The position numbers and the translations under genes are program-made. A stretch of 64,000 nt of DNA from an uncultured Lachnospiraceae bacterium (lineage in GTDB: Bacteria; Bacillota; Clostridia; Lachnospirales; Lachnospiraceae). The notes below the pieces were generated by a model. It worked only from the letters and a program-made list of their open reading frames with translations. It was not told the DNA's origin and did not search any database. Positions 44,852-52,762 of the stretch are shown here, in pieces (the stretch's first letter is position 1; the number at the start of each line of letters is the position of its first letter). Location of the stretch: assembly GCA_910586585.1 (NCBI GenBank), contig CAJUKA010000004.1, forward strand, positions 62,001-126,000, in the 5' to 3' direction.

Positions 44852-45238
44852 TTAATCCTCCATTCTTGTTATACTGCTGTTGTCAATACACTTGTCGAAC
44901 ATTTCACGCAGTTCGTCCGCTCGAATGCCCGAAAGCAGTGCTTTATCTATATATGTTTGCATTTCCTTTCGAATTTCTTGTCGTTTGTAATCTGCTACGG
45001 CCGCTGTTTCTCCAACAAAACTGCCCTTTCCTTTGATGGTATAAATATACCCCATGCGCTCTAGCTCCTGATAGGCACGTTGAATCGTATTAGGATTTAA
45101 TGACAATTCCATGGCAAGACTTCTCACAGACGGCATCGCCGTGTTAGGCGGCATTGCCCCACATAATATCATCTGTTGGAAGCGTTCAATGATCTGCTCA
45201 TAAATTGGACGTCTGTCCTTATAATCTGTCAAAATCAT
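44852..45238 (-). CDS. GntR family transcriptional regulator, YtrA subfamily
   Basis: A 128-residue DNA-binding protein. The winged helix-turn-helix spans about residues 10-75, with RPIYEQIIERFQQMILCGA, LPSVRSLA-like AMPSVRSLAMELSLNPNTI and QRAYQELERMGYIYTIKGKG. The short C-terminal helix lacks an effector domain, as in YtrA proteins that regulate ABC transporters in the same operon. A palindromic operator (45257-45283) overlaps its leader, suggesting autorepression. AAGGGGA lies 7 bases before the ATG. Confidence 0.93.
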   Translation of the reverse strand: MILTDYKDRRPIYEQIIERFQQMILCGAMPPNTAMPSVRSLAMELSLNPNTIQRAYQELERMGYIYTIKGKGSFVGETAAVADYKRQEIRKEMQTYIDKALLSGIRADELREMFDKCIDNSSITRMED

Positions 45239-45256
45239 TGTTAAGTCCCCTTTCTT

Positions 45257-45283
45257 ATCTGTACTAATACAATTAATACAGAT
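45257..45283. promoter_or_regulatory. Palindromic operator for the YtrA-type regulator
   Basis: ATCTGTACTAAT and ATTAATACAGAT form 12-bp arms, one mismatched pair, with a 3-bp spacer. It lies just downstream of the -10, in the expected place for repression of the GntR-ABC operon. Confidence 0.7.
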
Positions 45284-45285
45284 AG

Positions 45286-45314
45286 AGTATACCGTATTTG
45301 TAAATATTTGTCAA
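45286..45314 (-). promoter_or_regulatory. Sigma-A promoter of the GntR-ABC operon
   Basis: A consensus TTGACA (45309-45314) and TATACT (45286-45291) on the minus strand with a 17-bp spacer. One of the strongest promoters in the window. Confidence 0.88.
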
Positions 45315-45325
45315 CTTTAATACTT

Positions 45326-45370
45326 AGGGCTGCCACTTTTACGAACAATAATTCGTAATGTGGCAGCCCT
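45326..45370. terminator. Terminator after metH
   Basis: A near-perfect inverted repeat (AGGGCTGCCAC ... GTGGCAGCCCT extended by ACGAA/TTCGT, loop 7) begins 16 bp past the metH stop on the minus strand. The U-tract is better in the plus direction. Confidence 0.6.
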
Positions 45371-45385
45371 ATTATTTTATAATTT

Positions 45386-47797
45386 TTATAATTCTCCTTT
45401 TTCAAAAAGGTTGTTTGCATAGCGTACAGAACCCATAGCATCTTTTGAATAGAAATCCGCGCCTATCATATCTGCATATTCTTGTGTTAGTACAGCTCCG
45501 CCTACCATAATTTTGCAATGAATATTATGTTTTCGCAGAAGCTTTATGGTATCCGCCATATTTACGACTGTAGTTGTCATCAAAGCACTCAGCCCTACTA
45601 ATTTTATTTGATGTTCCTGTACTGTTTTTAATATCTGCTCCGGATCAACATCTTTTCCCAGATCTATCACGTCAAATCCATAGTTCTCCAACAATGTTTT
45701 TACAATATTTTTTCCTATATCATGGATATCGCCTTTGACGGTTGCAATCACAATCTTTCCCTTGTTCTCACTACTCTTTCCTTGTTTTGACAGCACACTT
45801 TTGATTGCTTCAAAAGATGCTTTTGCTGCGTCGGCACTCATGAGAAGCTGTGGAAGAAACATTCTTTTTTCTTCAAATCCCTTTCCTACAATATCAAGAG
45901 CAGGAATGAGCTTTTCATTAATGATTGTCAAAGAATCTATATTTTGTTCCAGTAATTTTACAGTTGCTGTATAAGCGCTTTCTGACAATCCTTTGATAAT
46001 TGCCTCGTCAAGGCCAGATTCCTTGTCTTTGGAAACTGTCGGTTCCTTGGGCATATCCTGCGTCTGAGAACACTTTGAAATATATTCCATACACTGTTCA
46101 TCTTCGCCAATCAATGCATTAAAACTGTAATATGCTGTCATCATTGGCTCACTAGAGGGGTTTACGATACCTGCACTCAGTCCATTATGCATTGCCATCG
46201 TGAAGAATGTTGTATTAATGCGGCTTCTTTCCGGCAGGCCAAATGAAATATTGGATACGCCAAGCACGGTATGAAGTCCCAATTCATAGCGGATTTTGCG
46301 CAGTGTTTCTAGTGTGATATTGGCATTGTCTGCTCCAGTGCTTATGGTAAGTACAAGCGCATCTATAACAAGGTTTTTCTTTGGGATACCATACTGGGCA
46401 GCAGTGTTCACAATCTTTTCTGCTATTTTTAACCGTCCCTCGACCGTTTCAGGAATTCCGTTTTCATCAAGGCAGAGGCAGACTACAACTGCTCCATATT
46501 TTTTGGCAATTGGAAATACACTTTCCATAGATTCTTTTTTGCCATTTACAGAGTTCAGCATCGGTTTTCCGTTGTAATACCGAAGTCCTCTCTCCATCGC
46601 TTCTGCATCCGATGTATCAATCTGCAGTGGCAAATCAATAATTGCCTGTATTCCAGTAACTGCTTCCTGCATAAGCTGTGGTTCGTCAATTTCCGGAAGC
46701 CCTACGTTTACATCAAGGATATGTGCACCTTTTTCTTCCTGGGTCAATCCTTCTTTGTAAATATATTCCATATTGTGATCACGGAGCGCTTGTTTAAATT
46801 TTGATTTTCCGGTAGGATTGATTCGTTCGCCAATAATAAGTGGTTTTTTTGTGAAATACACCGCATGATTATAGGAGGATACGACGGTTAAATTTTTATC
46901 TGTAATCGGACTGATTTGCATTCCTTTGCAGCGTTCAACTGTTCTTTTGATATGCTCTGGTGTAGTGCCGCAGCATCCGCCAACGGCACTGGCGCCTAGC
47001 GCTACCAATGTTTTGACACTTTCCGCAAATTCATCAGGCGCAACATTGTACATAGTTTGTCCATTTACGACCACTGGAAGTCCTGCGTTTGGATTGACAA
47101 CAATCGGAATGGAACAGCACTTTGTCAACGGAGGAAGTAATTTTTCCATTTGTTTAGGGCCAAGTCCGCAATTAAATCCAATTGCATCGACACCTAATCC
47201 TTCCAGCATTGCGGCTGCACTGGAAACATCTCCGCCTGTGAGCAGTTTTCCTCCTTCGTCAAAAATCATTGTGACAATTACTGGAAGATTGCTGTTTTCT
47301 TTTGCCGCCAAAACCGCCGCTTTTATCTCATAAGAATCGCTTACAGTCTCGATCAAAATCAAGTCGGCACCTGCCTTGTCACCTGCGATCACAATATCTT
47401 GAAATGTATGGTAAGCCTCATCAAAGGTTAATTCTCCAAGCGGCTTGAGCAGCTTTCCAAGCGATCCAATATCCAATGCAGAATACATAGGCTGGTTTGT
47501 TTCAGACTTTGCTTCTGCGATTGCTTCCTTGGTCAGTTTGATACCTGCTGTCACAAGCTCTTCTACTGTATAGCCAAGATTTTTGCACTTAAATGCATTG
47601 ACGCCAAATGTATTCGCCGAAATTATATTGCTGCCTGCAAGAAGGTATTCTTTATGAATCTGCCGGATTATTTCCGGATGTATCATATTCCATGTCTCTG
47701 GGATTTCCCCTGTTTTGAGACCTCGTTGCTGCAGCAGGGTGCCCATTCCACCATCAAAAAACAAAATTTCTTTTCCAAGTAGTTCTTTTAAATTCAT
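45386..47797 (-). CDS. metH: Cobalamin-dependent methionine synthase, lacking the reactivation domain
   Basis: An 803-residue enzyme transferring a methyl group from methyl-tetrahydrofolate to homocysteine through cobalamin. Homocysteine domain: GFNCGLGP and the zinc site GGCCGTTPEHI (about residues 1-300). Pterin domain: IIGERINPTGK, HILDVNVGLPEIDE. Cobalamin domain: GDIHDIGKNIVKTLL with the Co-binding His. It ends there, whereas full MetH has a SAM-binding reactivation domain; that is encoded separately upstream at 47860. No S-box sequence is recognised. Confidence 0.95.
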   Translation of the reverse strand: MNLKELLGKEILFFDGGMGTLLQQRGLKTGEIPETWNMIHPEIIRQIHKEYLLAGSNIISANTFGVNAFKCKNLGYTVEELVTAGIKLTKEAIAEAKSETNQPMYSALDIGSLGKLLKPLGELTFDEAYHTFQDIVIAGDKAGADLILIETVSDSYEIKAAVLAAKENSNLPVIVTMIFDEGGKLLTGGDVSSAAAMLEGLGVDAIGFNCGLGPKQMEKLLPPLTKCCSIPIVVNPNAGLPVVVNGQTMYNVAPDEFAESVKTLVALGASAVGGCCGTTPEHIKRTVERCKGMQISPITDKNLTVVSSYNHAVYFTKKPLIIGERINPTGKSKFKQALRDHNMEYIYKEGLTQEEKGAHILDVNVGLPEIDEPQLMQEAVTGIQAIIDLPLQIDTSDAEAMERGLRYYNGKPMLNSVNGKKESMESVFPIAKKYGAVVVCLCLDENGIPETVEGRLKIAEKIVNTAAQYGIPKKNLVIDALVLTISTGADNANITLETLRKIRYELGLHTVLGVSNISFGLPERSRINTTFFTMAMHNGLSAGIVNPSSEPMMTAYYSFNALIGEDEQCMEYISKCSQTQDMPKEPTVSKDKESGLDEAIIKGLSESAYTATVKLLEQNIDSLTIINEKLIPALDIVGKGFEEKRMFLPQLLMSADAAKASFEAIKSVLSKQGKSSENKGKIVIATVKGDIHDIGKNIVKTLLENYGFDVIDLGKDVDPEQILKTVQEHQIKLVGLSALMTTTVVNMADTIKLLRKHNIHCKIMVGGAVLTQEYADMIGADFYSKDAMGSVRYANNLFEKGEL

Positions 47798-47859
47798 CCG
47801 ACTCTCTCCCTATCTTATTTAATCAATGTCCTCTATACAAAGCAGCCGCAGTGGAAATC

Positions 47860-48561
47860 TCAAGTTTCCTCTTTGCGGAATTCACATTCTACAAAATCGC
47901 AGTCTTTGCATTTATCAATGTGGCAGCTTAATGGATTGGCTGTCAAGCCTATAAAAGCTGTAACACTCTTTGTTGGATACATCAAAAAGCTTTCTGTAAG
48001 TGTCAATCCAATTCGCTTTGTACATTCCAGTGCACGAAAGATGGCTGTTTGGTTTTCAAGCGGCAAATCTCCATAGCCTGGACTAAATCTTGGCCTCAAA
48101 TACAGTTTTTTTCCATATGCGGATGCTTCCTTACAGATGTTTTCCTGAAGAATATCACAATATGCTTCAATACAGGCTGCACCACAAGCTTGTACAATCG
48201 CCGCCTTGGCCATATTCAATATCTCATATCGCTGCAGTAGCTTGTCCGCCTCAATGCCAAGCGTTGCCGCAAGCAATGCTACCTGACTGCACTGCATCAG
48301 ATTATAAGAAAGATTTTTGCTCTGAAAAGTAATTTGCTGTTCGATATCAGCATTATCTCTGAGCAGAATTGTTGATTCAAGAACTTTGCAGGTATATAGT
48401 TTGTATACATGTTTTGGATTTATTGTATATGTCAAACTATCAATGATTTCTTCTACAGCAGACTTTACAGTTTCATCTGGAACATTTGCTCCATATCCCA
48501 GATATCTGTATATTTCCCGCATATTTATTTTTTGCCGGATGATGTCATTTTTAATTTCCAT
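47860..48561 (-). CDS. MetH reactivation (AdoMet-binding) domain protein
   Basis: A 233-residue stand-alone homologue of the C-terminal activation domain of MetH, which re-methylates oxidised cobalamin using SAM. The signature YLRPRFSPGYGDLPLENQ is present, together with SKNLSYNLMQC. The C-terminus has a CX4CX2CX5C cysteine pattern that may bind a metal or an iron-sulphur cluster. AAAGGAC precedes the ATG at 48561. It precedes metH by 62 bp, so the two products can act together. Confidence 0.88.
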   Translation of the reverse strand: MEIKNDIIRQKINMREIYRYLGYGANVPDETVKSAVEEIIDSLTYTINPKHVYKLYTCKVLESTILLRDNADIEQQITFQSKNLSYNLMQCSQVALLAATLGIEADKLLQRYEILNMAKAAIVQACGAACIEAYCDILQENICKEASAYGKKLYLRPRFSPGYGDLPLENQTAIFRALECTKRIGLTLTESFLMYPTKSVTAFIGLTANPLSCHIDKCKDCDFVECEFRKEET

Positions 48562-48582
48562 AAAGCGTCCTTTCATAACGAA

Positions 48583-48626
48583 CTGTTCAGAAAAAACTTT
48601 TAGTTTAAGAAGTTTTTTCTGAACAG
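48583..48626 (-). terminator. Hairpin just upstream of the MetH-activation gene
   Basis: CTGTTCAGAAAAAACTT pairs perfectly with AAGTTTTTTCTGAACAG across a 10-base loop. It lies immediately before the ribosome binding site, so it could be a terminator, an attenuator or a translational block. Confidence 0.55.
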
Positions 48627-48634
48627 CCCTTTAG

Positions 48635-48672
48635 TCAAGGCGGAACAAGCTCTCAAGCTTATTCCGCCTTGA
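48635..48672 (-). terminator. Terminator hairpin after the cysteine-rich gene
   Basis: TCAAGGCGGAA pairs with TTCCGCCTTGA around an inner AAGCT/AGCTT stem, 5 bp past the miniprotein stop on the minus strand. The U-tract is poor. Confidence 0.5.
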
Positions 48673-48677
48673 AGTCA

Positions 48678-48917
48678 TTAGTTCTGGCAGCTTTCTTTTT
48701 CTTCACATCCACAAGTAGCATTGTCACCAAATCCTGCAAAAGCGCGAGGCTGGATCATTTCATTACCGCAGCCACATCCGGGATTTGGCTGTGGAGGAAA
48801 TGTCTCACAAGGGGATGGTTCACGAACACATCCATTGTTGCACATACAATTGTTTTGGCAGCAGCCATTGCCGCCACCACAGCACCACAGCAAAATAATC
48901 CAAATCCAACAGTTCAT
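48678..48917 (-). CDS. Cysteine-rich miniprotein
   Basis: A 79-residue protein with about 15 cysteines in GC, CC, CXC and CX3C groups (LWCCGGGNGCCQNN, then NPGCGCG and TCGCEE). The first 12 residues are hydrophobic. It resembles the high-cysteine proteins of Clostridia, some annotated as chorion-class HCB proteins; the function of these is unknown. GAGGAG lies 8 bases before the ATG at 48917. A plus-strand frame overlapping it lacks such a site and looks like a shadow. It lies downstream of the DUF5662 gene. Confidence 0.72.
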   Translation of the reverse strand: MNCWIWIILLWCCGGGNGCCQNNCMCNNGCVREPSPCETFPPQPNPGCGCGNEMIQPRAFAGFGDNATCGCEEKESCQN

Positions 48918-48983
48918 AAAAACAACTCCTCATACATCAAGTATATTTTCTAATAATTAATATATGAATGGCTGATTTTTTTG

Positions 48984-49553
48984 TTACTTGTCTTTGCGGT
49001 GAATCTGATATTTGCATTTTTTGATTTGTGGAATCATTTTTTTTCGGATATAATGCATTGTTTTGTCTTCGCCTTCAGCCGCCAGCATTTTTAACAGTTT
49101 TTCCAGTGTTTTTCTTGTTTCTTTATGCATGAAATTTCCAGGATTACCGCTCTGATAATATTTTAATGGCATATCATCTTTATAATTTTTGCCAGCATAA
49201 TTCTTTGATGCCGCCATTCTGTCGATAAACATTTCAACAACGTATCTGTCCGGCATTCTTGCCGGAATAATACCAGCGCCAGCATGGGCGCTATAGTCCA
49301 TCCAATATTCATAATGGTGCTTATTCCGCCCTTTATGATGTAGCCATGCTGAAGAATATCCTTTGTCTTTTCTTTCTGCATTGTTAGGACTTTGGGTTCC
49401 CTGATAATATTTGGCGCCTACAATAAATTCACTTGGCATATACTTTGACAAATCATGCAGCAGCCCTTGCCTGTATAGTCCAACCGAAAAACACCCCTTC
49501 ATCACCATAAGTTTATGATGCGTAATTGTTTTAAAGTGTTTCCAAAGATGCAC
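48984..49553 (-). CDS. DUF5662 family protein
   Basis: A 189-residue basic protein of the DUF5662 family, which occurs widely in Firmicutes and phages without a known function. It has GLLHDLSKY near residue 33, WLHHKGRNKHHYEYW near 72, and several further His and Asp residues. This pattern is reminiscent of HD-type metal phosphohydrolases. The start is a GTG at 49553 with AAAGGG nine bases upstream inside the end of the upstream gene. The 2-bp gap to the GH13-like gene implies co-translation. Confidence 0.83.
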   Translation of the reverse strand: MHLWKHFKTITHHKLMVMKGCFSVGLYRQGLLHDLSKYMPSEFIVGAKYYQGTQSPNNAERKDKGYSSAWLHHKGRNKHHYEYWMDYSAHAGAGIIPARMPDRYVVEMFIDRMAASKNYAGKNYKDDMPLKYYQSGNPGNFMHKETRKTLEKLLKMLAAEGEDKTMHYIRKKMIPQIKKCKYQIHRKDK

Positions 49554-49555
49554 CT

Positions 49556-51490
49556 TTACCGACCCTTTCTATTATTTTTCTTATTGTTTGCCTGCTTAGG
49601 GAGAGCTTCCTTTTGCGGCACTTTTTCTCCAATTAGTATAGAGATGCTTCTTGGTTTGATATCAATATATTCTGCACTTCGATCTTCGTTGAATGTCACA
49701 CTGTTTTCTACTGTGCCGGCTACAAGCGTCCACTCATAATTTGCAATAGAAGGCAATGCAAAACGATGTGTTTCCCAATGCATATTATAGGCAATATAAA
49801 TATGATCGCCTTTATCATTGTCTTTATTTTTTCCACAGTACATTATGCCGATATGTCTATTGTATCCATCAAGCTGAACTTTCCAGGCTTCCTCGCCATG
49901 ATAGGAAATATCGGGATATCCGTATCCATATCTGTCAAGCATAGATAAATTTGTGTTCAAATGAAGTACACTGTGTTTTTTGCGGAAAGCAATCAATTGT
50001 TTGGTGTATTCAAAAATATCGCTGTTTCTGACAAGACCACGCCAGTCTACCCACCCTGTCTCATTATCCTGGCAGTAACAATTATTATTGCCATTTTGGC
50101 TATTTCCAAATTCATCTCCTGCAAGCAAAAGTGGCGTAGCCTGCGCAGTGAACAGAAGAGTCAATGCATTTTTCATCTGTTTATGACGAAGGCCGACAAT
50201 TGCCATTTTGCGAGATGGCCCTTCTACGCCGCAGTTCCAGCTAAAATTATTGTTTGTTCCGTCTGTATTGTTTTCACCATTTGCATCATTGTGCTTTTTG
50301 TCATAGGATACAAGATCATGCAGTGTAAACCCGTAATAATTGGTTATATAATTGATAATTCCGCACTTTGCATTAAAGTTTTTCATATGATACTGAAAAC
50401 TTTTGAGCATACCCTGATCTCCTTTCAGGAATTTGCGGATATCAAACATAAATTCATCTCTGTAATAGCCAAGTGTTTTTTGAGATGGTTTTTCTGAATC
50501 TTTATAAATTTCATGCAGATAAAAATCTTCACACATAATCTTGGTGTTTGCAAGCAAAGGTTCTGTAGCAATCAATGTGATAGGAAGCCGCATCCCTTTT
50601 AAATGCACACCGTCAATATGGTATTCCATAACCCAATATTTCACAATTTCAAGTATATATCCTTGTTTGATATAATCCGGAAAATAAAACTGCATTATAA
50701 TTTCAATGCCGTTTTTGTGAAATTCACGAACCATGCGCTTAAATTCATTGCATGGATTTCCGCTTGCTGCATATGAAGCTTTTGGTGCAAAATAATATGC
50801 TTCTTTATATCCCCAACAGTTCAGTCTTTTTGCTTTTGGCGGATCTTGGTCCAAAACAAGCTCTTCATCAATATGGTCAACCTGGTATTCTATCGTTCGT
50901 GACTTGGCAATTGTTTCCTCATCGTCCCACTCACACTCTTCAAATTCATAAGCAGGCATTAGCTCTATTGCATTGATTCCAAGCTCTTTCAGATAAGGAA
51001 GCTTTTCCATCAACCCTTCAAAGGTTCCTTTTTTCTTTACCTTTGATGAGAAATGCTTCGTATAGCTTCTGATATTAAGACAATACATAATGCTTTCATC
51101 GTATGGGGTTTGAAGCGGAACAGTTCCTTCCCAATCAAAGCTGTTGCTGTCAAAGCCGCCTCTCAATGCTGGACGAACCAACTCTCCCGACCGCCATTTT
51201 TCATTTCCAACAATTTTTTTTGCATAGGGATCTACAAAAATCTTGTTCCCGATAAAAAAATTATATTCATAATCATTAATTGTTATTCCCTCAATAAAAA
51301 CACAACAAATATTTCCTACTCTGTGATTGCGGTCTATAATAATACGTTCTTTTTGTTCGATTCCTTTTCTATAAAAAATAATCCCGCACTCTTCTGTTGA
51401 ACTATTTACCATCGAAAAATTAATGCCGCCTTCTCTCACAGAAGCTCCCAGGGGATATGGTTGTCCATAATATATTTTTATTTTTTTCAT
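49556..51490 (-). CDS. GH13 debranching-enzyme homologue with degenerate active site
   Basis: A 644-residue protein with the layout of GlgX/isoamylase: an N-terminal CBM48-like domain (residues about 1-130) then a GH13 barrel (MPAYEFEE, GTNNNFSWNCGVEG, LLAGDEFG). The usual nucleophile segment VDGFRFDLA reads IDGVHLKGM, putting Lys298 in place of Asp. The AHDGFTL segment reads NYYGFTL, with Tyr386 in place of the transition-state Asp. Only the acid Glu (E321, in CEDF) is kept. It may bind glycogen without cleaving it. It starts 61 bp after the Sir2-like gene. Confidence 0.82.
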   Translation of the reverse strand: MKKIKIYYGQPYPLGASVREGGINFSMVNSSTEECGIIFYRKGIEQKERIIIDRNHRVGNICCVFIEGITINDYEYNFFIGNKIFVDPYAKKIVGNEKWRSGELVRPALRGGFDSNSFDWEGTVPLQTPYDESIMYCLNIRSYTKHFSSKVKKKGTFEGLMEKLPYLKELGINAIELMPAYEFEECEWDDEETIAKSRTIEYQVDHIDEELVLDQDPPKAKRLNCWGYKEAYYFAPKASYAASGNPCNEFKRMVREFHKNGIEIIMQFYFPDYIKQGYILEIVKYWVMEYHIDGVHLKGMRLPITLIATEPLLANTKIMCEDFYLHEIYKDSEKPSQKTLGYYRDEFMFDIRKFLKGDQGMLKSFQYHMKNFNAKCGIINYITNYYGFTLHDLVSYDKKHNDANGENNTDGTNNNFSWNCGVEGPSRKMAIVGLRHKQMKNALTLLFTAQATPLLLAGDEFGNSQNGNNNCYCQDNETGWVDWRGLVRNSDIFEYTKQLIAFRKKHSVLHLNTNLSMLDRYGYGYPDISYHGEEAWKVQLDGYNRHIGIMYCGKNKDNDKGDHIYIAYNMHWETHRFALPSIANYEWTLVAGTVENSVTFNEDRSAEYIDIKPRSISILIGEKVPQKEALPKQANNKKNNRKGR

Positions 51491-51510
51491 AATACCTCGC
51501 AGTTTTAAAA

Positions 51511-51533
51511 ATTGCCACAAAAAAACTGGCAAT
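51511..51533 (-). terminator. Terminator between the Sir2-like and GH13-like genes
   Basis: ATTGCCA/TGGCAAT with a 9-base loop, followed on the minus strand by TTTTT-like sequence, 18 bp past the Sir2-like stop. It may reduce readthrough into the GH13-like gene. Confidence 0.6.
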
Positions 51534-51551
51534 CTGTTTACAGTGTTCGCG

Positions 51552-52298
51552 TTATTCGATAATAAGAGGTAAAACTGCACTAATATCATCTTTAATAACA
51601 AAATCAACTTTTCTATCGCTCAAAACATCATCCTTAGAAAAAAGAACTCTAAGCTGCTCATGGTCAAGTGACAAATTATGTTCAAGTCTGTCATTATACA
51701 TATTTTTGCCAAGTATCAGCAAAATATCTGCTGCTTCAAGAGCCAATTCTGTTTCTGTCAGAAGGATTGTATTCACACGTTCTCCCAACAGACGAATATC
51801 TGGTCTGACAGCAGTCTTACAACGATCACACATGGGAATCCCTTCTGCATGAATCATGTATTTCATATTAAATTTTTTATTGCAGCGCGGACATTTGTTG
51901 CTGTCAAAATTTCCATTCAGTTCTATCAAATTCTGAAAAGAAACACCCTTTGGAATTCCATGAAAATTCTGACTGATGACTGCTGAAAGTTTTCCTTGTG
52001 CCTGCAATTTTAGCAGTGCGTCGTATGCGGGTGTTTTATCCACATTCATGCCAAGGATTTCTTTTTTATAAAAACGGTAGAATTTAGCGGCTTTTGCATT
52101 GTAAAAACTGCTTGAAAGAATATCTTCGGTACTATAACCGTAAGTTTTTTCGATACGGTAGTTCTCATCATTTGAGTCCAGATCACTGCCGCCGCCTTCT
52201 ACAAGCATTTCAATACCAATCACTGCTACAATATTTTGTGAGTCTTTTATTTTTTTTTGAATATAACGAATTACCCTTTCATTTGTTTTTAAATTCAT
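51552..52298 (-). CDS. Sir2-like protein with degenerate catalytic site
   Basis: A 248-residue protein with the sirtuin fold order. The structural zinc ribbon is intact (CPRC at 136-139, CDRC at 157-160), followed by RPDIRLLGE, matching the RPxVVxFGE segment. The catalytic regions are not: GAGxS is replaced by GIEML, NID by NFH, and ELHG reads ELNG, so Asn128 sits where the catalytic His should be. NAD-dependent deacylation is therefore unlikely; an NAD- or nucleotide-binding role is possible. AGAGGAA lies 5 bases before the ATG at 52298. It leads the small operon with the GH13-like gene. Confidence 0.72.
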   Translation of the reverse strand: MNLKTNERVIRYIQKKIKDSQNIVAVIGIEMLVEGGGSDLDSNDENYRIEKTYGYSTEDILSSSFYNAKAAKFYRFYKKEILGMNVDKTPAYDALLKLQAQGKLSAVISQNFHGIPKGVSFQNLIELNGNFDSNKCPRCNKKFNMKYMIHAEGIPMCDRCKTAVRPDIRLLGERVNTILLTETELALEAADILLILGKNMYNDRLEHNLSLDHEQLRVLFSKDDVLSDRKVDFVIKDDISAVLPLIIE

Positions 52299-52389
52299 TC
52301 TATTTCCTCTGTTTTGCCCCAAAACATTTCCTGCAATGGCGGCACCCTCAGTAATCGACAAAATATTTTTTAATAATACCCTTTATAAC

Positions 52390-52419
52390 ATGATACTCGC
52401 ATTATGTGCTCTATGTCAA
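52390..52419 (-). promoter_or_regulatory. Sigma-A promoter of the Sir2-like gene
   Basis: A consensus TTGACA (52414-52419) and TATCAT (52390-52395) on the minus strand with an 18-bp spacer, about 90 bp before the start codon. Confidence 0.65.
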
Positions 52420-52474
52420 GTAATCAATTATGGTTGAACAATCATTTTGTAACAATTCGTTACTTTTCACACCT

Positions 52475-52678
52475 GCGCCATGCACTTGCTGCATGGCGTC
52501 GGAGCAAGCGCCAAAATGCGTGCTTTTTAGCATTTTGTGTGCATCAATTGTTGCAATTCACACCGAAATCGTTGTAAGTATATGAGAAATCTGGCGTAAG
52601 TGTGAATTGTAACAACAATTCATCTATGCAAACTTGAAAATAAAATGCCTTCTGGGGTGTTACAAGATTTTATTTTCA
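52475..52678. repeat. Cluster of palindromes between divergent promoters
   Basis: Four inverted repeats follow one another. GCGCCATGCA/TGCATGGCGT is at 52475-52499 and AAAATGC/GCATTTT at 52513-52536. A long stem (52541-52563 with 52600-52629) has a loop of about 36 bases containing GGCGTAAG at its end. A perfect 12-bp stem TGAAAATAAAAT/ATTTTATTTTCA lies at 52635-52678. All are upstream of both flanking promoters and contain no reading frame of note. They could be an unrecognised small RNA gene or a mobile palindromic element. Confidence 0.6.
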
Positions 52679-52686
52679 GAATGTTC

Positions 52687-52715
52687 TTGATTTGCAACTG
52701 CAATTTAGGTATGAT
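52687..52715 (+). promoter_or_regulatory. Promoter of the DUF1292-DUF2225 genes
   Basis: TTGATT (52687-52692) and TATGAT (52710-52715) spaced 17 bp. The resulting leader to the DUF1292 start is about 200 nt. Confidence 0.65.
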
Positions 52716-52762
52716 ATACAGGGACGGCTTTTTTATCCGTTAGGGAGACAAAAATTTCCTGT

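Noticed and set aside
47798..48677. Expected SAM (S-box) riboswitch for the methionine synthase genes.
   Set aside because: No S-box core (CTTATCAAGAGAGG type) found; only simple hairpins are present.
48669..48953. Plus-strand frame of 94 codons overlapping the cysteine-rich gene.
   Set aside because: No ribosome binding site, and it is the antisense of a frame with a good site and a recognisable composition.
51552..52298. Sir2 gene as part of a phage-defence system.
   Set aside because: No helicase, Argonaute, TIR or HerA-like partner adjoins it, and the catalytic residues needed for NAD hydrolysis are missing.
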